Assembly (NCBI GenBank): GCA_963717705.1
Contig: CAVQWT010000002.1
Coordinates: 558,001-622,000, forward strand
Direction of reading: 5' to 3'
DNA: 64,000 nucleotides
Source: CAVQWT01 sp963717705
GTDB lineage: Bacteria > Pseudomonadota > Gammaproteobacteria > Burkholderiales > Casimicrobiaceae
Below are positions 38,983 through 47,206 of this stretch, piece by piece (position 1 is the first letter of the stretch; each line of letters opens with the position of its first letter). The position numbers and the translations under genes are program-made. Under the pieces are notes generated by a model, which saw nothing but the letters and a program-made list of their open reading frames with translations, did not search any database and had not been told where the DNA came from.

Positions 38983-39211
38983 CGGGTTCCGGGTCCGGCC
39001 ACCCCGCCCCACAGCGGCGGCGAGCGAGCCGTCAGCCTTCGTTTATAGCACAGCGCGGCCCCCCCGGAGGCGCCTCGGGCACGGGCGGTCCGGGGCGCCG
39101 GACGGGCGGCGCCTGCCGCCGCCGGCGACGTGAATTTTCGGCAGCCCCGATGCCGAATCTGCCGACGACGGCGGCAGCTGCGGTCGGCCAACATCACCGT
39201 TCGGCTTTGCG

Positions 39212-39240
39212 AAAAACCCCCGGGCGCGCAGGTACGCCCG
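39212..39240 (-). terminator. Probable terminator downstream of the FAD/Fe-S dehydrogenase
   Basis: On the minus strand CGGGCG (39240-39235) pairs with CGCCCG (39226-39221), followed by GGGG and TTTTT. It lies about 160 bases after the stop of the 1282-aa dehydrogenase. Confidence 0.55.
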
Positions 39241-39262
39241 CAGGCGCCACGGTTACCTCCGC

Positions 39263-39324
39263 CCGTGCGGCCGATCAGGCGGGCCGGACTTCGGTTTGTC
39301 GGATCGGCCGCACGGGGTCTTTTT
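39263..39324 (+). terminator. Strong plus-strand terminator without an annotated upstream gene
   Basis: CCGTGCGGCCGATC (39263-39276) pairs perfectly with GATCGGCCGCACGG (39302-39315), and GGTCTTTTT follows. No plus-strand gene lies upstream for at least 15 kb, so it may end a small RNA or block antisense transcription into the dehydrogenase gene. Confidence 0.55.
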
Positions 39325-39398
39325 CGCTGGATTTCACCAGCGCAACCCGGCGGACGGTCTCCGCCCCGGCTCTCGCCGGCCAGCCCCCAGGCCGGCCG

Positions 39399-42300
39399 TC
39401 AGACCAGCACGCGCTCGATCCCGCCCCGGTTGGCGCGCTCGACGTACCGGGCCATCCAGTCCGGCCCCAGCAGCTTGCGGGCAAGCTCGACCACGATGTA
39501 GTCGGCGGTGGTGCCGGCGTCGTCGTCGAAGCGGGACAGCCCCTGCAGGCAGGACGGGCAGGACGTGAGGATCTTCACGTCGCCGGAAAAACCGTCGGCG
39601 CGCAGCCTGGCCGCGCCCGCCTCCATCTGCTCCTGCTTGCGAAAGCGCACCTGCGTCGAGACGTCGGGGCGCGAGACCGCCAGCGTGCCGGACTCGCCGC
39701 AGCATCGCTCGTTGAGGTCGACTTTCGTCCCCATCAACTCGTTGACGACCTTCACCGGCTGGTAGGTCTTCATCGGCGTATGGCACGGGTCGTGGTACAT
39801 GTAGCGGATGCCGTCGACGCCTTCGAGCTTCACGCCCTTCTCGAGCAGGTACTCGTGGATGTCGAGCAGCCGGCACCCCGGGAAGATCTTCTCGAACTCG
39901 TATTTCTGCAGCTGGTCCATGCAGGTGCCGCAGGAGACGATCACGGTCCTGATGTCGAGATAGTTGAGCGTGTTGGCGACGCGGTGGAACAGCACGCGGT
40001 TGTCGGTGACGATCTCCCGCCCCTTCTCGCCCTGGCCCGAGGCCGTCTGCGGATAGCCGCAGCAAAGGTAGCCGGGGGGCAGCACCGTCTGCGCGCCGAC
40101 GTGCCAGAGCATCGCCTGGGTGGCGAGGCCCACCTGCGAGAACAGCCGCTCGGAGCCGCAGCCCGGGAAGTAGAACACCGCCTCCGAATCCTCGCTGGTG
40201 CGCTGCGGATCGCGGATGATCGGGACGACGGTGTCGTCCTCGATGTCGAGCAGCGCGCGCGCCGTGCGCTTCGGCAGCCCGCCCGGCATCGGCTTGTTGA
40301 TGAAATGCACGACCTGCGCCTTCAGCGGCGCGCGACCGAGCGTGGCCGGCGGGCGCTTCGTCTGCGCCGCGACGAGCCCGGTGCGCTTCGCGATTCCGTG
40401 CGCCAGCCGCTGCGCGCGGTAGCCCCAGTCGACCATCAGCTTCTTCACCACCTTGACCGTCGCCGGATCGGTGGCGTTGAGCATGAACATCGCCGCCGCG
40501 GTGCCGGGATTCCACTTCTTCTTTCCCGACCGCGTGAGCAGTTCGCGCATCGCGATCGAGACGTCGCCGAAGTCGATGTCGACCGGACAGGGGTTCACGC
40601 ACTTGTGGCAGACGGTGCAGTGATCGGCGACGTCGGCGAACTCGTCGAAATGGCGCAGCGACACCCCGCGGCGCGTCTGCTCCTCGTACAGGAACGCCTC
40701 GATCAGCAGCGACGTCGCGAGGATCTTGTTGCGCGGGCTGTACAGCAGGTTCGCGCGCGGCACGTGGGTCGAGCACACCGGCTTGCACTTGCCGCAGCGC
40801 AGGCAGTCCTTGACCGAATCGGCGATGCCGCCGATCGCGCTCTGCTCGAGGATCAGGCTCTCCGCACCCAGCAGGCTGAAGCTCGGCGTGTACGCGTTGG
40901 TGAGGTCGGCGGGCAGCGCCGCCGCGCGCAGCAGCTTGCCCGCGTTGAACCGGCCCTGCGGATCGATCCGCCGCTTGTAGTCCGCGAACGGGGCGAGCTC
41001 GTCGTCGGTCAGGTATTCGAGCTTGGTGATGCCGATCCCGTGCTCTCCGGACACCACGCCGCCGAGTGCCCGAGCCAGCGCCATGATCCTCGCGACCGCG
41101 GTGTTGGCGGTGTGGAGCATCGCGTAGTCGTCGGAATTGACGGGGATGTTGGTGTGCACGTTGCCGTCGCCCGCGTGCATGTGCAGGGCCACGAAAACGC
41201 GGCCGCGCAGCACCCGTCGATGGATGCCGGTGACGGCCGCGACGACCGGCGCGTACGCCAGGCCGGCGAACACCTCGTCCAGAGGCGCCTTCAGCTCGCG
41301 CTTCCACGACACCACCAGCGAGTGGTCCTGCAGCGCCGGGAACACGGCGTCGAGCCGGGCGGCGAAATCCTGCCAGCGCGCGCGCACTTCGGCCACCACC
41401 GTCCGCGCCTCGTCGATCTTCGCCTCGAGCAGGTCCTGCGGCGGCCGGACCTCGCTGTCCGGGCCCCAGAGGTGCGCGAGGGTCGGCGCGGACAGGAACG
41501 ACTCGATCTCGTCGCACAGCAGGATCTTGTTGGCCAGCGAGAGCTCGATGTTGATGTGTTCGACGCCGTCGGTGTAGTCGCCCAGGCGGTCGAGCGGGAT
41601 GACGACGTCCTCGTTGATCTTGAACGCGTTGGTGTGCTTGGCGATCGCCGCGGTACGCGCGCGGTCGAGCCAGAACTTCTTGCGCGCGTCCGCCGACACG
41701 GCGACGAAGCCCTCTCCGCCCCGGGTGTTGGCGAGGCGCACGACCTCGGAGGCCGCCCTGGCGACGCCGTCGTCGTCCTCGCCGACGATGTCGCCGAGCA
41801 GCACCATCCGCGGCCGGCCGTGGCGCTTCGCCTTGGTCGCGTAGCCGACCGCCTTGACGTAGCGCTCGTCGAGGTGCTCGAGCCCGGCGAGGATCGCGCC
41901 GTGCGGGCGGCCGTCGAGGAAGCGCTTGATCTCGACGATCGCCGGCGTCGAGTCGCGCACCGGGCCGAAGAACTCGAGGCAGACGGTGCGGATCGCGGGC
42001 GGCATCCGGTGCAGCACGAACCGCGCGCTGGTGATGATGCCGTCGCAGCCCTCCTTCTGCACGCCCGGCAGGCCGCCCAGGAACTTGTCGGTGACGTCCT
42101 TGCCGAGGCCCGCCTTGCGGAACCGCGCGCCCGGGATCACCAGGCGCTCGGTGCGCACCTCGCGGCCGTCGGCTGCGGTCCGCTTGAGCTCGAAGGTCGC
42201 GACCTCGGCGTCGTGGATCTTGCCGAGGTTGTGGTCGACGCGCGTGACTTCGAGCCACTCGGCGTCGGGCGTGACCATCCGCCACGACACGAGGTTGTCG

Positions 42301-43247
42301 AGGGCCGTGCCCCAAAGCACCGCCTTCTTGCCGCCTGCATTGACGGCGACGTTGCCTCCGATGCACGACGCGTCGGCCGAGGTGGGATCGACGGCGAAGA
42401 CGAGGCCCGCGGCTTCGGCGGCGTCCATCACGCGGCGGGTGACGACGCCGGCGCCGGCGTCGATCGTCGCCACCGGCCCCTCCCGGCCCGGCAGCACGAT
42501 GCGCTCGACCGCGGACAGCCGCTCGAGCTTCTCGGTGTTGATGATCGCGGAGCGGGCGGATAGCGGGATCGCGCCGCCGGTGTAGCCGGTGCCGCCGCCG
42601 CGCGGGATGATGGTGAGGCCGAGCTCGATGCAGCCCTCGACCAGGCCGCGGACTTCATCCTCGGTGTCCGGGTACAGCACGACGAACGGATACTCGACCC
42701 GCCAGTCGGTGGCGTCGGTGACGTGCGACACGCGCGCGAGACCGTCGAAGGCGATGTTGTCCCGATGGGTGTGCCGCGCCAGGACCCGCAACGTGCGCCG
42801 GCGCAGCGCGGCGGCGTCGGGAAACCACGCGGCGAAGGTGTCGATCGCCGCGGTCGTGGCGGCAACCAGGCGCGCGACCTTGGCGTCGCGCGTTGCGTCG
42901 GCGCCAGCGCTGGCCAGGCGCCGTTTTTCGATCTCGCCCAGCCGGTGCCGCAGCGCGTCGACGAGCAGCCGCTGCCGCCTGGGGTTGTCGAGGAGGTCAT
43001 CCTGCAGGTACGGGTTGCGGTCGACGACCCAGATGTCGCCCAGCACCTCGAACAGCATCCGCGCCGAGCGCCCGGTGCGGCGCTCGGCCCGCAGCTCGTC
43101 GAGCAGCGTCCACATCTGCGCCCCGATGAGGCGGATGACGATCTCGCGGTCCGAGAACGACGTGTAGTTGTACGGGATCTCGCGCAGGCGCGGGGTGTCG
43201 ATCCGCGGATCCGCAATGTCGACGAAGGCGTCGGTGACGGCGTTCAT
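39399..43247 (-). CDS. FAD-linked D-2-hydroxyacid dehydrogenase with Fe-S domains (DUF3683 type)
   Basis: A 1282-aa multidomain flavoprotein. Residues 1-170 are a DUF3683-type N-terminus. Residues about 185-400 are the FAD-binding domain (VLYPDTEDEVRGLVEGC, IPRGGGTGYTGG) and about 500-760 the FAD-oxidase C domain (SGEHGIGITK). Two ferredoxin-type clusters follow, CLRCGKCKPVC near 813 and CTVCHKCVNPCP near 876. A C-terminal heterodisulfide-reductase-like cysteine-rich region (about 1030-1235) has CCGYPQ, CGTCMDQL and CCGESGTL. Likely substrates are D-lactate, glycolate or 2-hydroxyglutarate, with electrons passed to quinone or another carrier. It stands alone. Confidence 0.9.
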   Translation of the reverse strand: MNAVTDAFVDIADPRIDTPRLREIPYNYTSFSDREIVIRLIGAQMWTLLDELRAERRTGRSARMLFEVLGDIWVVDRNPYLQDDLLDNPRRQRLLVDALRHRLGEIEKRRLASAGADATRDAKVARLVAATTAAIDTFAAWFPDAAALRRRTLRVLARHTHRDNIAFDGLARVSHVTDATDWRVEYPFVVLYPDTEDEVRGLVEGCIELGLTIIPRGGGTGYTGGAIPLSARSAIINTEKLERLSAVERIVLPGREGPVATIDAGAGVVTRRVMDAAEAAGLVFAVDPTSADASCIGGNVAVNAGGKKAVLWGTALDNLVSWRMVTPDAEWLEVTRVDHNLGKIHDAEVATFELKRTAADGREVRTERLVIPGARFRKAGLGKDVTDKFLGGLPGVQKEGCDGIITSARFVLHRMPPAIRTVCLEFFGPVRDSTPAIVEIKRFLDGRPHGAILAGLEHLDERYVKAVGYATKAKRHGRPRMVLLGDIVGEDDDGVARAASEVVRLANTRGGEGFVAVSADARKKFWLDRARTAAIAKHTNAFKINEDVVIPLDRLGDYTDGVEHINIELSLANKILLCDEIESFLSAPTLAHLWGPDSEVRPPQDLLEAKIDEARTVVAEVRARWQDFAARLDAVFPALQDHSLVVSWKRELKAPLDEVFAGLAYAPVVAAVTGIHRRVLRGRVFVALHMHAGDGNVHTNIPVNSDDYAMLHTANTAVARIMALARALGGVVSGEHGIGITKLEYLTDDELAPFADYKRRIDPQGRFNAGKLLRAAALPADLTNAYTPSFSLLGAESLILEQSAIGGIADSVKDCLRCGKCKPVCSTHVPRANLLYSPRNKILATSLLIEAFLYEEQTRRGVSLRHFDEFADVADHCTVCHKCVNPCPVDIDFGDVSIAMRELLTRSGKKKWNPGTAAAMFMLNATDPATVKVVKKLMVDWGYRAQRLAHGIAKRTGLVAAQTKRPPATLGRAPLKAQVVHFINKPMPGGLPKRTARALLDIEDDTVVPIIRDPQRTSEDSEAVFYFPGCGSERLFSQVGLATQAMLWHVGAQTVLPPGYLCCGYPQTASGQGEKGREIVTDNRVLFHRVANTLNYLDIRTVIVSCGTCMDQLQKYEFEKIFPGCRLLDIHEYLLEKGVKLEGVDGIRYMYHDPCHTPMKTYQPVKVVNELMGTKVDLNERCCGESGTLAVSRPDVSTQVRFRKQEQMEAGAARLRADGFSGDVKILTSCPSCLQGLSRFDDDAGTTADYIVVELARKLLGPDWMARYVERANRGGIERVLV

Positions 43248-43296
43248 TGACCCTCGATCTTACCGCAGCGCAGCATGAGCAGGCGCTGGACGCCGA

Positions 43297-43719
43297 TCAG
43301 GCCGCGAACGCGCGCACCCCTTCGGCCAGCGCCAGATAGCGGGCGAACTTGCCGGCGGCGATGCACGCCGCCGCGACGAGCGCGTTCTGCCGCAACCATC
43401 CCGACGCCACGCACAGCGCATCGCCGATGAGCGGGACCCAGGACAGCAGCAGCGCCGGCGCGCCGAAGCGCTGCGCGAGGCCGAGCGCCCGGGGCTGCGT
43501 CTTCGGGCGGGGAAGGAAGCGTCCGAATGCGTAGGACGACAGGCCGCCGAGCGTGTTGCCCGCGGTGGCGACCCCGATCGCCGCCCAGTGCTGCGACGGG
43601 TCGTGCGCAAGCAGCGCCGCCAGCGCGATTTCGGAATTCCCGGGCAGCAGCGTCGCCGACAGGAAGGCGGACGCGAAGAGGCCGGCGAGGTTGAGCGATG
43701 CGGCGTCCATGGCAGGCAT
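43297..43719 (-). CDS. YqaA family (DedA/SNARE-associated type) membrane protein
   Basis: A 140-aa inner-membrane protein with about three hydrophobic segments. FLSATLLPGNSEIALAALL, ATAGNTLGGLSSYAFGRFLP and RFGAPALLLSWVPLIGDALC are the YqaA/DedA-superfamily signature, with the conserved Pro-Gly-Asn and Gly-Asn-Thr-Leu-Gly motifs. Related DedA proteins move lipids or affect membrane potential; the role of YqaA is unclear. The start could be Met1 or Met4. It lies 49 bases downstream of the big dehydrogenase stop-side start, same strand. Confidence 0.85.
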   Translation of the reverse strand: MPAMDAASLNLAGLFASAFLSATLLPGNSEIALAALLAHDPSQHWAAIGVATAGNTLGGLSSYAFGRFLPRPKTQPRALGLAQRFGAPALLLSWVPLIGDALCVASGWLRQNALVAAACIAAGKFARYLALAEGVRAFAA

Positions 43720-43795
43720 CCATCGTACACAGCGTGCGCACGGTCCGCTCAGGGCGACGCTCAGGGTCCCTTAGCGGACCCTGCTCACGGTCTGC

Positions 43796-45331
43796 TCAAC
43801 TGCCGCCCCGATCGAAGCGACGGTACGCGAGAGCCTCGGCGATGTCGGTCGCGCGCACCGTCGCCGCGCCCGCGAGGTCGGCGATGGTGCGGGCCACCTT
43901 CAGCACGCGATGACAGGCGCGAGCCGACAGCGACAGCCTTGCCATCGCCTGCGCCAGCAGCGTGCGCGCGGAATCGTCGGGGGCGCAGTGGCGGTCGACG
44001 TCGCGCGGGGTCAGCGCGGCGTTCGGGCATCCCTGCCGGCGCGTCGCTCGCGCACGGGCCGCGTTGACCGCGGCGCGCGCCTGCGCGCTGGTCGGCGAGG
44101 ACGTGGCGGCGGCCGCCTCGCCCGCCGTTCCGACGAGGAGCGCCGAAGCCTCGACCGCGGGCACGTCGATCGCGAGGTCGATGCGATCGATGAGCGGGCC
44201 GGAGACCCGCGCCCGGTACCGCGCCACCTGGTCCGGCGAGCAGCGGCAGCGGCCCGACCCATGGCCGAGCCAACCGCAGGGGCAGGGATTCATTGCCGCG
44301 ACGAACTGGAAACGCGCGGGGAAGCTGCTCTGGCGCGACGCGCGCGAGATGTGGATCACGCCGGTCTCCAGTGGCTCGCGCAACACCTCGAGTACCCGCC
44401 GGCTCCACTCGGGCAACTCGTCGAGGAAGAGCACCCCGTGGTGCGCGAGCGAGATCTCGCCGGGGCGCGGATGGCTGCCGCCGCCAACGAGGGCCACGCC
44501 GCTCGCCGTATGGTGCGGCGCCCGGAAGGGGCGCACGCCCCAGACGTCGGGTCGAAACCGTCCGGCGAGCGAGGCGATCGCCGCCGCCTCCAGCGCCTCG
44601 TCCTCGTCGAGGTGTGGCAGCAGACCCGGCAGCCGCTGCGCGAGCATCGACTTCCCCGCCCCGGGCGGCCCGACGAGCAGCAGACTGTGCGCGCCAGCCG
44701 CTGCAACAGTAAGCACTCGCTTTGCCGGCGCCTGGCCGCGTACGTCGGAAAGATCCCCTGCCGCCGCGAAAGTCGCGTCCCGGGGGCCGACCGCCGGCGT
44801 TTCCAGCGCAGGCAGCGGTTGTCGGCCCGCCAGGTGTGCGCAGACGGCCAGGAGCGACGCGGCCGGCAGCACGCGCGCGCCACGAACGAGTGCCGCTTCG
44901 TCGGCGCTCGTCGCCGGCAGCACGAACGCGCGGCCGTCGCGCCGCGCCGACAGCGCCATCGGCAGCGCGCCGCGGATCGGCCGCAGGGCCCCCGTCAGCG
45001 CGAGCTCGCCGGCGAATTCGGTCTCGGCCAGTGGGGGCGATGGCACCTGACCCGTCGCCGCGAGCACGCCCAGCGCGATCGGCAGGTCGTAGCGCCCGGA
45101 CTCCTTGGGGAGATCCGCCGGCGCGAGGTTGACCGTGACCTTGCGCGCGGGGAACTCGAATCCTGAAGTGGCGAGCGCCGCGCGGACACGGTCACGCGCC
45201 TCCCGCACCTCGGTATCGGGCAAACCGACCAGATTGAATGCCGGGAGGCCTCCGGCCAGATGCACCTCGACCGTCACCGGCGGGGCCTCGAGGCCCACGA
45301 GTCCCCGCGACAGGACGATGGCGATCGACAT
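43796..45331 (-). CDS. comM: YifB/ComM family Mg-chelatase-like AAA+ ATPase
   Basis: A 511-aa ATPase. The N-terminal ChlI-like domain (VEVHLAGGLPAFNLVGLPDT, ESGRYDLPIALGVLAA) is followed by the AAA+ core with Walker A GPPGAGKSM, FRAPHHTASGVALVGGGS and LFLDELPEW. The C-terminal zinc-type cysteines are in NPCPCGWLGH and GRCRCSPDQ. In naturally competent bacteria ComM drives branch migration during recombination of incoming DNA. ATG 45331 matches relatives (MSIAIVLSRG). Confidence 0.93.
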   Translation of the reverse strand: MSIAIVLSRGLVGLEAPPVTVEVHLAGGLPAFNLVGLPDTEVREARDRVRAALATSGFEFPARKVTVNLAPADLPKESGRYDLPIALGVLAATGQVPSPPLAETEFAGELALTGALRPIRGALPMALSARRDGRAFVLPATSADEAALVRGARVLPAASLLAVCAHLAGRQPLPALETPAVGPRDATFAAAGDLSDVRGQAPAKRVLTVAAAGAHSLLLVGPPGAGKSMLAQRLPGLLPHLDEDEALEAAAIASLAGRFRPDVWGVRPFRAPHHTASGVALVGGGSHPRPGEISLAHHGVLFLDELPEWSRRVLEVLREPLETGVIHISRASRQSSFPARFQFVAAMNPCPCGWLGHGSGRCRCSPDQVARYRARVSGPLIDRIDLAIDVPAVEASALLVGTAGEAAAATSSPTSAQARAAVNAARARATRRQGCPNAALTPRDVDRHCAPDDSARTLLAQAMARLSLSARACHRVLKVARTIADLAGAATVRATDIAEALAYRRFDRGGS

Positions 45332-45438
45332 GGGCCGGACCGGCCGGCCGGTTCGCGGCGACACGACTCCGCCGCTCCGCGGCGATCACGGGGCGCGGGG
45401 ACCGCAGAGCGGGAAACCGGCGGGCGCCGTCAGGAGGC

Positions 45439-45693
45439 TCAGGCGCCGCCGGCCGGCGGCGGGAACCGCGCCTCGAGTTCGGCCAGGCGGCGCTCTAGCG
45501 CCTCGAGCTTCTCGCGCGTCTTCAGCAGCACCTGCGCCTGGACGTCGAACTCGCCGCGGGGAACGACGTCGAGCCGCGCGAGGCCGCTCGAGAGCATCGC
45601 TTTAACGTTCTTCTCGACGTCCTTTGCGGGGCTGTTGGCGATGGCCTGGCCAATCTTCGCGGCCAGGTCGTCGAATGGCTTGGTGTTGAGCAT
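45439..45693 (-). CDS. ubiK: Ubiquinone biosynthesis accessory factor UbiK (BMFP family)
   Basis: An 84-aa protein. An amphipathic N-terminus (DDLAAKIGQAIANSPAKDVE) leads to a C-terminal coiled coil (LLKTREKLEALERRLAELEA) that trimerises in the family. UbiK helps the aerobic ubiquinone-synthesis complex. ATG 45693 is chosen for family length. It lies upstream of comM on the same strand; next to it is the divergent nitrogen-control region. Confidence 0.9.
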   Translation of the reverse strand: MLNTKPFDDLAAKIGQAIANSPAKDVEKNVKAMLSSGLARLDVVPRGEFDVQAQVLLKTREKLEALERRLAELEARFPPPAGGA

Positions 45694-45823
45694 CGGTGCC
45701 TCCGTCGCGGACGAAGTGCCCGCGCCTCGAATGGATGCGATCGAGTCTAGCAAAGATGCCGGGCCTCCCGCTCTCGGCCGGATGGATGAAGCCGCCCCAT
45801 TCGCGTGCGGCGCCGACCCAACG

Positions 45824-45840
45824 CGCACCCGAACGGTGCG
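45824..45840 (+). promoter_or_regulatory. NtrC-like binding site
   Basis: CGCACC-N5-GGTGCG is a perfect palindrome close to the NtrC consensus TGCACC-N5-GGTGCA. It lies about 75 bases upstream of the sigma-54 type promoter, a normal enhancer distance. NtrC binding itself is inferred. Confidence 0.65.
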
Positions 45841-45913
45841 TCATCTGGGAGGACAAGCCCGCCGAAACCATCGAATCCGTCGCAAGCCATTGAAATTAAT
45901 GATTTTGCTGCAC

Positions 45914-45929
45914 TGGCACACGACGTGCT
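45914..45929 (+). promoter_or_regulatory. Sigma-54 type promoter for the porin-glnK-amtB operon
   Basis: TGGCACACGACGTGCT matches the -24/-12 consensus TGGCACG-N4-TTGCW at most positions, with GG at 45915-45916 and GC at 45927-45928 separated by exactly 10 bases. It lies 62 bases before the porin ATG, behind an AT-rich patch. Confidence 0.75.
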
Positions 45930-45991
45930 GAAGAGTACCCGAGGTTCCGTTCAGGCACGTCGTTCCCGTCCACTCAGCCAGAGGTCACACC

Positions 45992-46822
45992 ATGCCAAAC
46001 CTTCGCCATCCGCGTTCGATTGCCGCGGCCGTTGCCGCGTCCGCACTGATGTCCGGTGTCGCCTTCGCCCAGACGCCGCCCGCCGCCACCCCGGCCCCTG
46101 CGGCCCCTGCGGCCACCCCGGCTGCGGCCCCGGAGCCGGACTTCACCTGGACCGGCAACGTCGGCATCTTCAGCCAGTACATCTATCGCGGCGTCTCGCA
46201 GACCAACGAGAAGCCGGCGCTGCAGGGCGGCTTCGACCTCGGCCACAAGTCCGGGCTGTACGCCGGCGTATGGGGCTCCAACGTCTCCTGGATCTCCGAT
46301 GGCGTGCCCGACGCGTCGGCCAGCCTCGAGCTCGATATCTACGGCGGCTGGAAGTTCGAGCTGCCTGCCGATTTCACCGGCGACGTCGGCGTCCTCTACT
46401 ACTGGTACCCCGGCAGCTATCCGTCCGGAATGGTCAAGCCGAACACGACGGAACTCTACGGGGCGCTTACGTGGAAGTTCCTCACGGCCAAGTACAGCTA
46501 CAGCCTCGGCGACACGTTCGGCTTCGACACCTCGCGCGGCAGCGACTACATCGAGCTCAACGCCTCGTACGACGTGATCGACAAGGTCAACGACACGTTC
46601 GGCAAGGTCACGCTGGAGGGCCACGTCGGTCACCAGCGGTTCAAGGGCTTCGGCGACTACAACTACACCGACTGGAAGGTCGGCGTGTCGACCGACGTGC
46701 TCGGCACCACCGTCGGCATCTTCGTGACCGGCACCGACGCCGAAGAAGCGCTTTACACGAACCGCTACGGCAAGCAGATCGCGGACACGCAGTTCGTCGC
46801 CTACGTCAAGAAGACGTTCTGA
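45992..46822 (+). CDS. TorF-family outer-membrane porin of the glnK-amtB operon
   Basis: A 276-aa outer-membrane protein. The signal peptide is at residues 1-26 (ALMSGVAFAQ) and is followed by an Ala/Pro-rich linker (about 27-48). The beta-barrel part opens with FTWTGNVGIFSQYIYRGVSQ, the hallmark of the TorF/Gcw-chp family, and ends in a strand with C-terminal Phe (FVAYVKKTF), the barrel-assembly signal. Betaproteobacteria such as Herbaspirillum carry a nitrogen-regulated membrane gene (nlmA) in this position before glnK-amtB; this may be the equivalent. Passage of a nitrogen compound is a reasonable guess only. Confidence 0.88.
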   Translation: MPNLRHPRSIAAAVAASALMSGVAFAQTPPAATPAPAAPAATPAAAPEPDFTWTGNVGIFSQYIYRGVSQTNEKPALQGGFDLGHKSGLYAGVWGSNVSWISDGVPDASASLELDIYGGWKFELPADFTGDVGVLYYWYPGSYPSGMVKPNTTELYGALTWKFLTAKYSYSLGDTFGFDTSRGSDYIELNASYDVIDKVNDTFGKVTLEGHVGHQRFKGFGDYNYTDWKVGVSTDVLGTTVGIFVTGTDAEEALYTNRYGKQIADTQFVAYVKKTF

Positions 46823-46856
46823 CGCCGCGCCGCCCACGCCAACCCGCGAGGACTCC

Positions 46857-47195
46857 ATGAAATTCGTCACCGCCATCATCAAGCCGTTCAAGCTCGACGA
46901 GGTCCGCGAGGCCCTGTCGTCGATCGGCGTCCAGGGAATCACCGTCACCGAAGTCAAGGGTTTCGGCCGCCAGAAGGGCCACACCGAGCTCTATCGCGGC
47001 GCCGAGTACGTCGTCGACTTCCTGCCGAAGGTCAAGATCGAGGCCGCCATCCGCTCGGACCTCCTCGATCGCGTGATCGAGGCGATCGAAAAAGCCGCCA
47101 ACACCGGCAAGATCGGCGACGGAAAGATTTTCGTCTTCGATCTCGAGCAGGTCGTTCGCATCCGCACCGGCGAAACCGGCGCGGAAGCGCTGTAA
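46857..47195 (+). CDS. glnK: Nitrogen regulatory protein P-II (GlnK)
   Basis: A 112-aa P-II signal protein that senses 2-oxoglutarate and ATP/ADP and, when de-uridylylated, blocks AmtB. The T-loop holds the uridylylation site Tyr51 in ELYRGAEYVVDF. KIFVFDLEQVVRIRTGE is the family C-terminal signature. It is placed as glnK because amtB follows 11 bases later and a sigma-54/NtrC-like control region precedes the operon. Confidence 0.96.
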   Translation: MKFVTAIIKPFKLDEVREALSSIGVQGITVTEVKGFGRQKGHTELYRGAEYVVDFLPKVKIEAAIRSDLLDRVIEAIEKAANTGKIGDGKIFVFDLEQVVRIRTGETGAEAL

Positions 47196-47206
47196 GGGGA
47201 CCCGTC

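Larger units (their letters stand above)
38983..39398. other. 416-base gene-free stretch with opposed hairpins
   Basis: No convincing ORF is present on either strand. It holds the probable HIT promoter (39042-39047), a minus-strand terminator-like hairpin (39212-39240) and a plus-strand terminator (39263-39324). A plus-strand terminator between two minus-strand genes suggests an unannotated plus-strand transcript. I checked for the conserved cores of RNase P RNA, SRP RNA and tmRNA and did not find them. Confidence 0.4.

Noticed and set aside
39040..39330. Known housekeeping RNA (RNase P, SRP, tmRNA, 6S)
   Set aside because: None of the conserved cores I know could be found on either strand, only terminators and stems.
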